NCBI GenBank assembly: GCA_001661515.1
Contig: LUVW01000020.1
Coordinates: forward strand, 124,001 to 188,000
DNA length: 64,000 nucleotides
DNA from: Capniomyces stellatus
Taxonomy: Eukaryota > Kickxellomycota > Harpellomycetes > Harpellales > Legeriomycetaceae
Reading direction: 5' to 3'
Part shown: in pieces, positions 1-11,816 of the stretch
How the letters are laid out: every line of letters starts with the position of its first letter
How positions within the stretch are numbered: the first letter of the stretch is position 1
The notes under the pieces: model-generated
Databases searched by the model: none
The model's input: only the letters and a program-made list of their open reading frames with translations
What the model was told of the DNA's origin: nothing
Program-made: the position numbers and the translations under genes

Positions 1-1566
1 AAGTGGAAGCGGAAAGGATAATGATTATTTACAAGTATTTAAATACCATGAAATTAAAGCGGATGTGATGTTTTGGTCTAAAACAAGTGGGGTTAAAAGA
101 AAGAATTAAAAGTCTTTTAATTTGCATAAAGTTGCACTTTTACAGCTATATTTATCGATAGAAGTGGGTTGGTTTATGTATGTTTTGTTGTTGTTGATTG
201 ATTGATTTATTGCATTTCACTTTAATGTTAAAAGTGAAGAAAAAAAGAAATATATCATTAACAATTGGGATGAATAATATTGAATTATTATGAATCGGGT
301 TGAAAAAAAAAAAAAGAGCAAAGGAAAAAGAGGATTTTTTATAGGTAAAAAGCAGAATAGAAGGATTCATAAGAAAAACTAAATAGAAAGAAATTTTTTT
401 ATTTGTAAATTTAGATTCTTTAACGAAAATAAAATATACCTGATATATTTTGGATTATAAATATATAAGAGAAATGGTATACTTTAAATTTTAAAAGTAG
501 AAAAGAAAAAGGGAAAAGGGAAAAAAGGAGAAAGGAGAAAGAAAAAAAAAAGAACAGAGGAATTAGTATAAAATTGAAAAAAATAATTTGTTAGAGTATG
601 ATTAAAATAAAAAGGGAGAATAAAAAAAAGATAACAATAATAAAATAAAGGAGGGAAGAAACAATAAAAATAAAAATGATAGCTGTCTTAGTTAACAAGG
701 ATAAGATATAAAACAACACAAAATACCCTTACAATAGTATATATTATACCAATTATTTCGCCAGTGTAGAATTATATCGTTCCACCATAGTAGCGTCAAA
801 TAACACAGCCGGCGAGCAAAAGCTATACTGTGTATATATTAAAAGAAATACACATTGTAGTCAAGATCTATAGAGTTAAAAGAGAGGCTAGAGCCAAAAA
901 GGCCAATTGCAAGTAGTAGAAAAAAAAAGAAAAGGCAACAGCAGTGATTTTGACAACCTTTTGATGAATATAATTGTGAACCAAATAGCCTAAAGCTACA
1001 CAATTGTGCGCACAAAAGTAGCTAAAAGTAAAAATAAAAGAAAAAGAAAAAGTAAAAGAAAGAGTAAAAGTAGGAGCAAAAAAAAGGGATAAATATAAGC
1101 AGGCGAGCTGGAGAATAAAAACTTCAAGGCAAGCCAAGCAAGACAAAGTAGTCCATACGGGATATATTGAATAGTTGGAGTAGGAAAGAGCGACTTTAGT
1201 CCAAGACAACAAGAATATACATACATACATACATACACACATTATACCTGAGACATATATAGAAAAGGATTGCTGTAGTGTAGTGCAGAGTAGAGAAGGA
1301 CACTTTTTACAGAGAAGGAATACTACCAACCAGCTTTCAAATATTAAATCTATTTCAGGGATACTACAATTACACTGGCATACTTGCCGAACGAAACAGG
1401 TAGAAAGAAGAATATCACTAAGGTGTATAACCATAGGCGCAGTACAGTTAGTCAGAACACTTCGGCAAGGGTAGAGGAGCAAATAATAACAAAGAAGTAA
1501 CAAAAAAAAAAGAGGGGAGATATAGAAATAGTTGGAAGCAGGGAATTTGTAATATCAATTAAAACA
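1..1566. other. AT-rich flank and purine-rich leader of the HMG-box gene
   Basis: I see no gene here. Positions 1-480 are plain AT-rich sequence. From about 481 to 1120 the plus strand is dominated by A and G in long runs, with AAAAG/GAAAA-type microsatellites near 1021-1080. A CATA tetranucleotide run sits near 1219-1240. Long open frames on the minus strand (for example 868-1503) are low-complexity Leu/Phe/Ser strings, the complement of the purine bias, and are not credible proteins. The part next to 1567 is probably promoter and 5' leader of the HMG-box gene. Confidence 0.6.
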
Positions 1567-3446
1567 ATGTCAAAGACATCAATGCGACTGGAGCCGGCTA
1601 TGGTGCTGGGCGAGAAAGAAACTTTCGCAAATGGCCAACGTACTAATGGTAGTTCAGGAACCAAAGGCTCTACAAAGGAGCACAGACCTAGCGACGCAAA
1701 TATATCAGGAGTGTCGCGTGTGAATAAGAGGGTAAAGGGGGCAGTAAGAACAGAGAAACCAATAGCAGCAGCAACCGCAGTAAATGAAAGAGGAGCAGGG
1801 AATGGAGTGGGTGATAAGCAGCAGCAGAGGGAGCGGTGTATGAAGTTGAAAAGACAGCTTGATGAGCTGGAGCAGTTTAATGACAAAACGGCAGTGAAGC
1901 TATATCGATGGCAAAAGAAGCTTAGAAGACTTAAAATAGAGAGAAACATTTTATTTGAGCGGATAGAGAGAATAGGCAAGTACCAAGGATCAGAGACGGA
2001 TTCAGGGTCAGAGTCCGAGTCAGATATACCGTTGAGGCAATCATTTATGAATCGGCAAAATGACTCGGATAGCAATGTAGGGGCACGGGATTCTGGGGAC
2101 GAGGAGTCACTGTTCAGCCAAATAAGCCGGGGCACAAAGAAAGCAAAATCTTTAAAGAGTAAGGATGCAAAGACGGTTGATGATAATGACGAGGATATGG
2201 ATGAGGATGACGACGATGCACACTCAGTAACAGGGGATTTGGCGCCAACTGAGCGACGTAAAAGGGCAGAAAGAGACCCAAATGCACCTAAAAGACCAGC
2301 CAATGCATTTGTTATGTATTGCCAGAACGAAAGGTCGAGTATGAAGGGCGGATCAGCAGATGTCATTGGAGGGGAAATGGCAAAGCAGATGAGTTTAAAG
2401 TGGAAAGAACTGCCATCCAACGATAAAAAGGTAAATCATTTTACTCTTTTTTATTATTATTAATATTATTGTTATTTTAATCTTAATTATTATTTCTAAT
2501 TTAGGAGTAATGGTTTCTGTAGATATATTTAATTGTACTCGAGATTATATTGGTTGAATGGAGGGTGAATGATTTGATGAGTAAGGTCAACTGATGATTG
2601 GGTAAATGTATTTGATAGAAATATTATGACGCATATAAGGAAATGAGGCAAGAGTACAGGAAGAGCATGACAGAGTATAAAGAGGGATCGCATCCAAAGG
2701 CTGAAGATACACCGACTCGTAACAGAACACCGTTATCGCTGTCGCCAGAGTCGGGCACAGAGTCACAAACCGTCCGAACACCCGAGCCAACACCAACACT
2801 AGTACCAGTACCAGTACCAGCACCAAGAAGAGCAAACCCAGGCGTGGCAAGGAAGAGGAGGCCAAAGGTTTCAGCAAAGAAGCTCCAGGAACATGTATCT
2901 GACGAAGAGCCCGAAGGTACGAAGGCCAAGACAGTAAATGGAGTAGATGCAGCCAGCCGGGAAAGCGATGCGGGTTCGGTACACAGCGATGGGAATGTCA
3001 GTGATGTAGACATTGGGGTAGAGGGCGAGGACCAAGACTTGGGGGTACAAGGCAGTGCAGAATTGATGTCTCAAAATAGAAAGGCGTCTCAAGACAGAGA
3101 AATGCTAGCAGACAAAGAAGAAAGCCTGGCTAAAAAACCTAAACCAAGCAGGAAGTCAACAACACCTCAGAAGAAAGGTGACAAAGAGACCAGCAATGGC
3201 ACAGAGACAAGGCCAAAAAGCGACGATTCAGCCAATAAACACGAAGGGAGTCACATGGATAAAGTCACAACAGGCAGTGCAGAACAAGTCAGGGAAAACG
3301 AAACCGAGTCCAGTCCTTCTAAACTCCCAAATCCAGTGTCCTCCTTAAATGGGGATGAGGTCCATGTTATATCCCCAGCCACAGACAGCCACAGCGAAAA
3401 AACTGTGGTTGAGTCCGAGGACAAATCACCCCTTCCTTCAAAATAA
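1567..3446 (+). CDS. NHP10: HMG-box protein, INO80 subunit Nhp10-like
   Basis: Two coding exons, 1567-2430 and 2619-3446, join in phase 0 across a 188-bp GT-AG intron that cuts the HMG box between two lysines. The product is about 563 residues. A helical, basic segment lies at about residues 97-138, followed by an acidic stretch. The HMG box starts near residue 236 with RDPNAPKRPANAFVMY and runs into the second exon (YYDAYKEMRQEYRKSM). The tail is Pro/Ser/Glu/Lys-rich and disordered. A coiled coil followed by one HMG box is the Nhp10 layout. Nhp10 is a DNA-binding subunit of the INO80 chromatin remodeller, so a nuclear role in nucleosome sliding is inferred. Two stop codons in a row end the frame at 3444-3449, yet 47 more in-frame codons of the same acidic composition follow to 3593. 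A third exon or a recent truncation is possible. Another HMG-box family member cannot be excluded. Confidence 0.78.
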
Positions 3447-5296
3447 TAGCCGCCAACTAGGCATACCAGTTCAAAAGCAGAAACCTCTGACGTTACACCC
3501 AGCGCAGAACCAACACCCAACCCGGTTTCAGAGCCAGGCATAGAGCCATTATCTGTGGCCGAATTAGACTCGGACGGCGAGAAGGAGGAATAAATAAATG
3601 GGAGGAAAAATAATGAACAAAAGGAGATGAATAAAGAACAAGCTGATAGTAGATAGGTGTTTAGCGCACCAATTGTGGTTGGGAGACAATAGAACAAGAC
3701 AAAATCAAAAATCCAAAGAAAACCCAACCCCCCCTTAATGGCTCACTCTCCATTCATTGCAAAACACTTCTAAACTAAACCATAAACCCGTATTTTTATC
3801 TTTAACGTAACAACGCTCTGTCATTGCAATGTTTTCATCCTCAACTTTTTTTTCCTCTCTTTTTTTTCTACTTTTTTTCTTTTTCCACCCAAACTTTCGT
3901 TGGCAAGTGTGCTAATTGTGTTTTATTTTTGGGTATATACATGAATAAATATACCGTTTGTATTAAAGTCTTTTCTTGAGCTCCAATTGTTTTTACTTAA
4001 TTTTACTTGACTAGCTTGTTTTGTCAACTGGTTAATAAGATATGCCTCCCCCCCCATATTGTCCTACTGTTTTGACTGTTATCAAAGCTTCATGTATTTA
4101 TAAATAAAAAAAATTTAATGTGATTATAGATGTTATTGTTGTTTTGATTCCACTACTTTTGTTTGCATCAAGTCAAAAGGAGCTATTATGTAATAAAACA
4201 GCCAAACTATTCTTGAAATCAAATGTTGACAATTTAATAAAACTGACAGCAAAAAAGATCCAATGGTTTCCACTGTGTTCAAAGTGAAAAAAACAATAGT
4301 AAACAGAAAAATGTTAAACATTCAGAGATTAACCAAATTGCGTCAAGGAAATTTAATAAATGAAAATATAAAAAAAAGCTGATGAATAAAGTAAGGAGAG
4401 CAAGCGAGCAGGAGAAAAGCAATAAGTTAAACAAGTAAAGAAAGGATAAAAAGGTTTTATACGGTGGAACTTGATGATAAAAAAATGTATTTAGATTGGT
4501 AATGGTTATACGTAGTAAAGTGAGGGTTTGGGAGGATAAAAAAAAATGTTGAAAGAATTTACACCTATTGTTAAAAAAACAGGAGTGGGGTGTGAATAAT
4601 GAAAAAAAAAAAAAGATCTGGTTTGTTTTTTAAGGTTAAAGATAAGTAAAATAACGAGGAAAAAAAAAAGGGAAATGAACTAATAAAATTCAACTAATAG
4701 TGAAAAAGCAGTTGAAATCAAAGAAAGCTGAACGGTAAATCAAGCTATGATCAACTTTTTGAGATTGAGGAGTTGAGAAAGAAAGAAAAAAAAAACAAGA
4801 AACAAAGGCATCTAAATAGGACAAATTTAAAAATCGGAATTAAAAGTGTAACAACGAGAAAAAATAAATAAAAGTGTAATAACAGGCAAAAAAAATAAAT
4901 AAAAGTTTTAAAGTTAGAATTTTCAAAGTTTCAAAAACAGGATTTTTGAAACGAAATACCAGAAAGGAAAATTAAAAAAAATAAAGCAAAGTAAAGCAAA
5001 AGGTATAAATAGTTTGGCAATAGGCAAACCAAAAAAAACCAAAGAGAAGAAAAAGAAAAAAGCAAGGCGAGAGCTTGAATATAAACAAAACGTCAGTACC
5101 AACACTAATAGCGGCAGAAATATCGGTTAATTTGATACCGGTGAGAGAACAAGAGAGCAATACGCAATAGCAACATACACAAAAAGAGAAATATAGATAA
5201 GAGCAACAGGGGGCAAAACATAGCTTTTTAGAATCTAAACAGCAGGAAACATAAAGAAGCAAAGAGAAAAGAGCAGACATACAAGATAAAAAAAAA
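3447..5296. other. Intergenic region with purine-rich leader of the glycine dehydrogenase gene
   Basis: The first 150 bases continue the HMG-gene frame after its tandem stops. Positions 3720-4330 are AT-rich and somewhat pyrimidine-rich, as expected of a 3' flank. From about 4330 to 5290 the plus strand turns strongly A/G-rich with many GAAAA and AAAAG runs, and is probably the leader or promoter of the following gene. One copy of the octamer AATAGCGG lies at 5107-5114, about 180 bases before the start codon; the same octamer recurs upstream of the Trs85 gene. No protein or RNA gene was found. Confidence 0.55.
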
Positions 5297-8200
5297 ATGT
5301 ATTTATCAATTGCAAAAAGGTTGCCAAAAGCAGAGCTGCAAAAAAACTGCAGATTCATGTACTCTGTAGCAGCAAAGGCAAGCGGAATCAAGGCAGCGGG
5401 GGTTAGCCACAGCGTCAATTACAGGGGAGTGTTGAGAGCGGGTATGGGAACAGTTGCAGGCAGCACGAGTGCAGTAGATAAGTCGTACCTGTCGGCCTCG
5501 GCGGCAACAAACGCAAAGGGTGCGGCATACGGGAGACTGGATACGTTTGCAAAGCGTCATATAGGACCAAGGGATAACGAGGTGGAGAAGATGTTGTCGG
5601 TTATTGGGGTAAAGTCGGTTGAGGACCTGATTAGCAAAGCGGTTCCAAAGGGAATTAGGTTGGCAGAAAAGCTGGAGATAGAGGAGGGGGGAATGACTGA
5701 GCAGGAGATGTTGTTGAAGCTGAAAGAGATAGCGAGCAAGAACAAGGTGTTTAAGTCGTACATTGGAATGGGGTATACGGATGTAGTGACGCCAACGGTG
5801 ATTTTGAGGAATCTGCTTGAAAACCCAAGCTGGTACACGCAGTACACACCGTACCAGCCAGAGATATCGCAGGGTAGATTGGAGAGTTTGCTGAATTACC
5901 AAACGCTGGTGACGGATTTGACGGGGCTTCCAATAGCAAATGCAAGTTTGTTGGATGAGGGAACAGCAGCAGGGGAGGCGCTGGGGCTGTGCATAAGTTC
6001 AGCAAAGGGTAAGAACAGAAACATATTCTTTGCGGATGTAAACACGCATCCACAGACGTTGGCGGTGTTGCAAACAAGAGCGGAGGGGCTGAGAGCGAAA
6101 GTGGTGGTAGGGGAGATTGAGAAGTTTGACTTTGAGGAGTATAAGGGGCGAGTGTTGGGAGGGTTGGTTTCTTACCCAAATACGTTTGGAGACATAAGCA
6201 ACTTTAGCGAGTTTGGAAAGAAGATCCATGCAGCGGGCGGACAGTTGGTGGTGTGTGCAGACTTGATGTCGTTGACGGTGCTTACGCCGCCATCGGAGTT
6301 TGGGGCAGATATAGTTGTTGGAAACAGTCAAAGGTTTGGAGTGTCGCTTGGGTACGGGGGGCCACACGCAGCGTTTTTTGCGTGTTCTGATGCGCATAAG
6401 CGAAGAATTCCAGGAAGATTGGTTGGAGTTAGTAAGGACACAAAGGGGAGAGTAGCTTACAGACTGGCGCTTCAGACACGCGAGCAACATATCAGAAGAG
6501 AGAAGGCAACAAGTAACATTTGCACTGCACAGGCGCTGCTGGCAAACATAGCAGCGATGTACGCAGTGTACCATGGGCCAGAAGGGCTTAAGGATATTGC
6601 GAACAGAATCCATAGAATGACAGTGGCGTTGGCAAGAGTGTTGGAGAGCGGAGGGCACAAGATCATGAACAAGAGCTACTTTGATACGCTGCTGATTAAG
6701 GTGGGCAACGGTAGTGTGGAGGAGCTGGTTGAGAGGGCAGAAAAGAGACAGGTGAACTTGAGGGTGGTTGATGGGGAACACGTAGGGGTAACTTTGAACG
6801 AGACGGTGTCGATGGTGGAGCTTGAAGAGTTGGCAGAGATATTCAAGAGCGAAAAGTCGATGTTTGGGGAGATAGCAGAGACGCTGCCAAAGGAGTTGGG
6901 AGAATCGGCAGCAGTGCCAAAGGAGCTGGTGAGAAAGGGCAAGATACTGGATTATGCGGTGTTTAAAAAGTACCACTCGGAAACCGAGATGTTGAGGTAC
7001 TTGACGATTCTGCAGAACAGGGATTTGTCGTTGGCAAATGCGATGATTCCATTGGGATCGTGCACAATGAAGCTGAATGCAACGTCTGAGATGATTCCGG
7101 TGACGTGGCCAGAGTTTGCAAAGATCCATCCATTTGCACCACACGAGCAGACGGCGGGGTATAGGGAGATGATAGGGCAGTTGGAGGAAGATTTGGCAAG
7201 AATGACGGGGATGGATGGAACGAGTTTGCAGCCAAACAGTGGGGCGCAGGGGGAGTATGCGGGGTTGAGGGTGATTAGGTCGTACCAGAAGAGCATTGGT
7301 GAGGGACACAGAAACATTTGTTTGGTGCCAAAGTCAGCGCACGGAACAAACCCAGCGTCAGCGGCAATGGCGGATTTGAAGGTGGTGATAGTGAACTGCA
7401 ATGATACGGGGTACTTGGACCTGGCGGACCTGAAGCAGAAGGCCGAGAAGCACAAGGACAACCTGTCATCGGTGATGATAACTTACCCATCGACATTTGG
7501 AGTGTTTGAGGAACGGATAGTGGAGGCAAACGAGATTGTGCACAGGTACGGGGGGCAGGTGTACATGGACGGAGCCAACTTGAATGCGCAGATTGGGTTG
7601 TGTTCGCCTGGAAATATGGGGGCTGATGTGTGCCACATAAACAACCACAAGTCGTTGTGTGTGCCTCATGGAGGAGGAGGACCGGGAGTTGGACCGATTT
7701 GTGTAAAGTCGCATTTGGTTGATCATTTGCCAGGACATCCAATGTTTGATATGGTGGCGAGGGGCAAGGGGCCAAAGAGCGCGATTGGGCCAGTGTGCTC
7801 GGCGCCGTACGGGTCAGCAGGAATCCTGCCGATTACGTGGGCGTACATAAAGATGATGGGGGGAGGAGGGTTGACAAAATCAACAATTGCAGCGATTCTC
7901 AATGCAAACTACATGGCAAGCAGGTTGAAGGAGCATTACGAGGTGTTGTATAGCAATGAGAACGGGATGTGTGCACACGAGTTTATCATTGACTTGAGCA
8001 AGTTTATGAAGGGGTATGGGATAGGTGCTGTGGATGTTGCAAAGAGACTGCAGGATTATGGGTTCCATCCACCAACAATGTCGTGGCCCGTTCCAAACTC
8101 AATTATGGTGGAGCCAACTGAGTCAGAAAGTTTGTACGAGATGGACCGGTTTGTTGAGGCGATGATTTGCATTCGCGAGGAGATTAGGCAGGTTGAGCGC

Positions 8201-8422
8201 GGTGAGTATAAGAGCGGTGAGAATGTGTTGAGCAACAGTCCACATCCTGTTGAGGACATTGTAAGCGACACGTGGGACAAACCTTACTCGCGTGAAATGG
8301 CTGCTTACCCTGTAGCCTCACTAAGAACAAAGAAGTTCTGGCCAACAATCTCCCGTGTTGATGATACCTATGGCGACACCAACCTGGTCTGTTCATGTCC
8401 ACCAATATCCGATTATGAATAA
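5297..8422 (+). CDS. GCV2: Glycine dehydrogenase (decarboxylating), mitochondrial P-protein
   Basis: An intronless 1041-residue frame. The product is the PLP-dependent P-protein of the glycine cleavage system: it decarboxylates glycine and transfers the aminomethyl group to the lipoyl arm of the H-protein in the mitochondrial matrix. Family landmarks are clear: FAKRHIGPRDNE near residue 84, then in the C-terminal half LGSCTMKLN, the PLP-binding lysine in NNHKSLCVPHGGGGPGVGPI (Lys 785 by position) and GSAGILPITWAYI. The first 80 residues are rich in Ala, Ser, Lys and Arg with few acids, as a mitochondrial targeting peptide would be. The length fits eukaryotic P-proteins (about 1000-1040). The start is the first ATG after a purine-rich leader. 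It ends 169 bases from the convergent SNU114 stop. The gene carries no intron although several neighbours have many. Confidence 0.97.
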   Translation: MYLSIAKRLPKAELQKNCRFMYSVAAKASGIKAAGVSHSVNYRGVLRAGMGTVAGSTSAVDKSYLSASAATNAKGAAYGRLDTFAKRHIGPRDNEVEKMLSVIGVKSVEDLISKAVPKGIRLAEKLEIEEGGMTEQEMLLKLKEIASKNKVFKSYIGMGYTDVVTPTVILRNLLENPSWYTQYTPYQPEISQGRLESLLNYQTLVTDLTGLPIANASLLDEGTAAGEALGLCISSAKGKNRNIFFADVNTHPQTLAVLQTRAEGLRAKVVVGEIEKFDFEEYKGRVLGGLVSYPNTFGDISNFSEFGKKIHAAGGQLVVCADLMSLTVLTPPSEFGADIVVGNSQRFGVSLGYGGPHAAFFACSDAHKRRIPGRLVGVSKDTKGRVAYRLALQTREQHIRREKATSNICTAQALLANIAAMYAVYHGPEGLKDIANRIHRMTVALARVLESGGHKIMNKSYFDTLLIKVGNGSVEELVERAEKRQVNLRVVDGEHVGVTLNETVSMVELEELAEIFKSEKSMFGEIAETLPKELGESAAVPKELVRKGKILDYAVFKKYHSETEMLRYLTILQNRDLSLANAMIPLGSCTMKLNATSEMIPVTWPEFAKIHPFAPHEQTAGYREMIGQLEEDLARMTGMDGTSLQPNSGAQGEYAGLRVIRSYQKSIGEGHRNICLVPKSAHGTNPASAAMADLKVVIVNCNDTGYLDLADLKQKAEKHKDNLSSVMITYPSTFGVFEERIVEANEIVHRYGGQVYMDGANLNAQIGLCSPGNMGADVCHINNHKSLCVPHGGGGPGVGPICVKSHLVDHLPGHPMFDMVARGKGPKSAIGPVCSAPYGSAGILPITWAYIKMMGGGGLTKSTIAAILNANYMASRLKEHYEVLYSNENGMCAHEFIIDLSKFMKGYGIGAVDVAKRLQDYGFHPPTMSWPVPNSIMVEPTESESLYEMDRFVEAMICIREEIRQVERGEYKSGENVLSNSPHPVEDIVSDTWDKPYSREMAAYPVASLRTKKFWPTISRVDDTYGDTNLVCSCPPISDYE

Positions 8423-8510
8423 ATCAAATTTTTTTACATTTTTTTTTTCTTTCTTTCATTAATTCATTCATTCATTCCTTCTTTGAATATTAATAAATTT
8501 ACTTTATAAT

Positions 8511-8542
8511 CAAAAAGTCAAAAAGTCAAAAAGTCAAAAAGT
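8511..8542. repeat. 8-bp direct repeat CAAAAAGT x4 between convergent genes
   Basis: Four perfect head-to-tail copies of CAAAAAGT lie in the 169-base gap between the convergent ends of the glycine dehydrogenase and SNU114 genes. A short ATTC tetranucleotide run precedes them at about 8459-8476. This gap must hold both 3' UTRs; AATAAA-like strings near 8490 could serve polyadenylation. Confidence 0.8.
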
Positions 8543-8591
8543 AATAAAAAAAAAAAGGCAAGTAAATAAATAAATAAGAGATTAATATATA

Positions 8592-11500
8592 TTATAGAAC
8601 GGATTGTGCAAGTTCAAGAAGCAACGGATCATCAAGGTACTTTGCAATGCTAACATCGTCAGAAAGCCCCTTCCTCCTGCGAGTTTTCACAAGAAAGTCT
8701 CTAGAAAGCTTGACACCACTACTGCGCTCAAGACTTGAAAGCGAAATACTGTTGTCAAGTGGGTCCCCCGGCACAACCTGCCAGTGATCAAACAACATTT
8801 GCACAAAACAGTTCCCGTTAGTATGGATCCTGAGATCCGTTTCAAACCCAAAACTGTCAATCAACGGCAAGTTCGCCCGGATTATGTACAGCGGCGACCC
8901 AGGCTTCGGCTTGTCACTAATCACATGTCCCCGTCTGTTTGCCAGCACCGTATACACTGACGACACGCAGTCCGCGGGCGCCTGGATCTCAACATCGTAT
9001 ATCGGCTCAAGCAACCGCGGTGACGCTGATATAAACGACGCATACGTAACCCTCCTCATCGTTGGAATTATCTGCCCGCCTCCCCTGAAGATCGGGTCGC
9101 TTGATAGATCTGCGTTCACGAGCTTGAAATGCGTGCTTCTGATTGGCTCCTCAACCAGCGGCCCCTCCCTACACGCCCAAAGAAAGCCCTGCTTGACTGA
9201 CTCCTTAACGCTTCGCAGCTGGTTTCTGTTGGTCTCGCTTGGCAGCGTGTCGTTGCTGAGTATGTTTGTGCCGTTAGCCTCGTCTGGCCCAAAGCACCAA
9301 ATGTTCCGGCTCGACAAAATGTCCCACCCAAACTTGCTCTCAAAGTAGTGGCCCATTGTGCGAACCGGCCAGTTTATGTCAATGTTGCCAAGCTCCAAGT
9401 CGGCAACAACTCCAGCATCCAGCGGCTCACATATCATTGTCAACTTGTTTTTCTTGTTTGGCGTTTGTGCAAAACACTTTAGAGCCGAAGTCTCGCTAAC
9501 CGTCTCCCGAAACGCCACTACCGAGTCAGATACCTTGATGTCGATTTCCGAGTACAGTGTGCGCAGGTCGTGCAGGATGCAGTCCAGGTACATCTCTCCT
9601 GTACCCAGTATCACGTGCTCGCCACTCTCCTCCACCTTGGTCACGGACATTGGGTACGTCTTGTTGATTTTCCTCAGCCCGCTCAGCATCTTGGGCAGCT
9701 CGCTTGGGTGCACCGGCTCAACAGCCACTTTCATTGCTGACTCGCCTGGGAACGCCATCGGCTTAAACACACTGATTTCGTGGTCCCTCATTGACTGCCT
9801 GTCGCTTATCGTTGCGCTCTTTGAAATCGTTGCCTCCACGCCCCTCAGCATCACCAAGTTGCCCGCCGGCATCCCACTCACTGCAATTCTGTACCTCGAC
9901 TCAAACACAAACGCCTCCTCCACAACCGCCTCAACCATCTCCTCATCGTCTCCAGCCGTGTACCCCTCCCCCAGCACCCTCACTGTCTGCCCAGCCGTCA
10001 CCGTTCCACTCATCACTCTGCCAAACGCAAACAGCTCGCTCGCATCCACCGATGGATACATCTTTGTCACATATATCATCAGCGGTCCATCCGCCGAACA
10101 CTTGTTCATGTACTCGACTTCCGTGCTGTCCTGAGACCCGGTGTACAGCCGCTTCACCTTATTCTCCGCGTTTTCCACCGGCGACAACACATGCTCGCTG
10201 ATCATGTCTACCAACCCAACTGGCGCCCCAATAAACATCCCCATAACCTTCCTAAGCAGCACTGGAACGTCCAGGTCGTAGTCCTTCTTCTTCAACCGGA
10301 TCCCAATCTTCTCCAGCACCGGCTTCAGCTCCTCGTAGTCCTCCCCAACCACGTGCGAGTGGATCTTGTAAAGCGGTTCCAGTATAAACTCCACAAAGCT
10401 TCTTTCTGCCCCCTTGCTGTTTTCCTTTCCAACAAACCTCCTGCTTGCACTGTCAAAGTACAAATCTCCCCACAGCCTCCTTGCAAAGTCCCCTGCCTTG
10501 ATCGTCTTGCCCGAACTCCACGTTGCCAAATACATCCCCGCAAAAGATGCCAGGCTGAAACACCACCCATACTCTGCTGACGCAAAACACACATTTCCAA
10601 GCTCTGGCGACAACCTCATGCTCTTATTGCTTCCCGCACAGCTCCCAATCATTGTGTTTACCTCCTCAATTGTGTGCTTCAGCTTATAATACGCATCTTT
10701 TGGCGGAATCTTCAGCTCCAAAATCAATCGATCCACCTTGTTTATCACCAACGTGATCTTGACCCCTTCTCGCATCGCCAGCTTTATTATTTGCTCTGTA
10801 TTCGACATTACCTAATCCACAATTCAGTCATCATATTTCAGTACCCCCTTTATGTTTTACTCTATTCTCTCTATCTTTATGATTTATACTTACCCCTTCA
10901 ACTGCATCAACTACCAGGACAATCCCGTCAACCAATCTAACTGCCGCTACAACCTCATCAATAAAGTTTGTATGCCCCGGTGTGTCCATCAAACTAATAA
11001 CATTCGACTTTCCACGGCTGTTCTGCATCGCAAACGCCATTGGCATCGTCTTGATACTAAGTCCCCGCTTTCTTTCCAGATTCTGAACCATTGTGTATCC
11101 TCTTTTCACCGCTGCTTCGCGGCTGAGTTTCGCTGTGCTCGTCGCTCTTGGTGGAAACATATCCCAATCCTTCCACTCATGCGTGCTTGCTACCATCATA
11201 TCCACAAGCGCTGTTTTTCCATGATGAAGGTGCCCCACTATCGCCACCTGTCTCACGTCCTGTGCATGTGACATCAAATCAACAAGGAACTCTTTGCTAT
11301 ACGTTGTCTCTGGAAGGTTGTCTTCTTCAATATGGAACTTTCTCTGCGACACTGGCGCAATTATTGGCTCCGTCAATGGCTGTGCATCTTCCTCATTTAT
11401 CACCACCTCAACCTCCTCTCCATACACTTCCTCGGCATCTGGGTAGTACTTTTTGTCTTCATTCAATACTATTTGATTATAAGCTTGGCCTAACAACAAT

Positions 11501-11816
11501 AACAACAACAAAAAAATTACAACAATTTACCTCATCTCGGCTATTCTCTACAAATATTCAATCTATATTTCCATTTTCTTATCCCCTGAATCCACCTATT
11601 ATTACTATGCTTACTTTGGTATTGGACCACTGATCGTGACGTGTTCTGTTTTGTTTCCTCGTTGTTCATTTCAACATCTGACCCTTCATCGCCACTCTTG
11701 TTCTCCATTCCATTTTCCTCTCCGCTTGAATACCCTCCATTGTCTGATTCAGATTCCGAAGAAGATAAATCTGGCCCTAAATAGTTTCCAAACTCGTCAT
11801 AGTTTGAATCGTTCAT
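8592..11816 (-). CDS. SNU114: U5 snRNP GTPase Snu114 (EFTUD2), EF2-like
   Basis: Three exons on the minus strand: 11816-11615, 11489-10894 and 10811-8592. The introns (11614-11490, 82 bases at 10893-10812) are GT-AG with phases 1 and 0 and close exactly. The protein starts with the family opening YDEFGNYLGP and an acidic tail, then DKKYYPDAEEVYG. The GTPase domain shows the P-loop GHLHHGKT, DTPGHTNF and NKVDR. EF2-like domains follow, and the C-terminus carries KTRRRKGLSDDVSIAKYLDD, which separates Snu114 from translation factor EF2. Snu114 sits in the U5 snRNP with Prp8 and Brr2 and governs spliceosome activation and disassembly, in the nucleus. The second intron falls just after the VDAVEG motif. 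The joined length is about 1005 residues, usual for the family. Confidence 0.96.

Noticed and set aside
868..1503. Long minus-strand frame (211 codons) before the HMG-box gene
   Set aside because: It reads Leu/Phe/Ser/Cys strings that are the complement of a purine-rich leader and show no family resemblance.
3413..3460. 48-base intron to bypass the tandem stops of the HMG-box gene
   Set aside because: The donor GTCCGA is unlike the GTAAGT/GTAAAT donors of this window; kept only as a possibility in the findings.
5999..7309. 436-codon minus-strand frame inside GCV2
   Set aside because: It is a shadow of the glycine dehydrogenase gene on the opposite strand; the composition follows the antisense of conserved codons.
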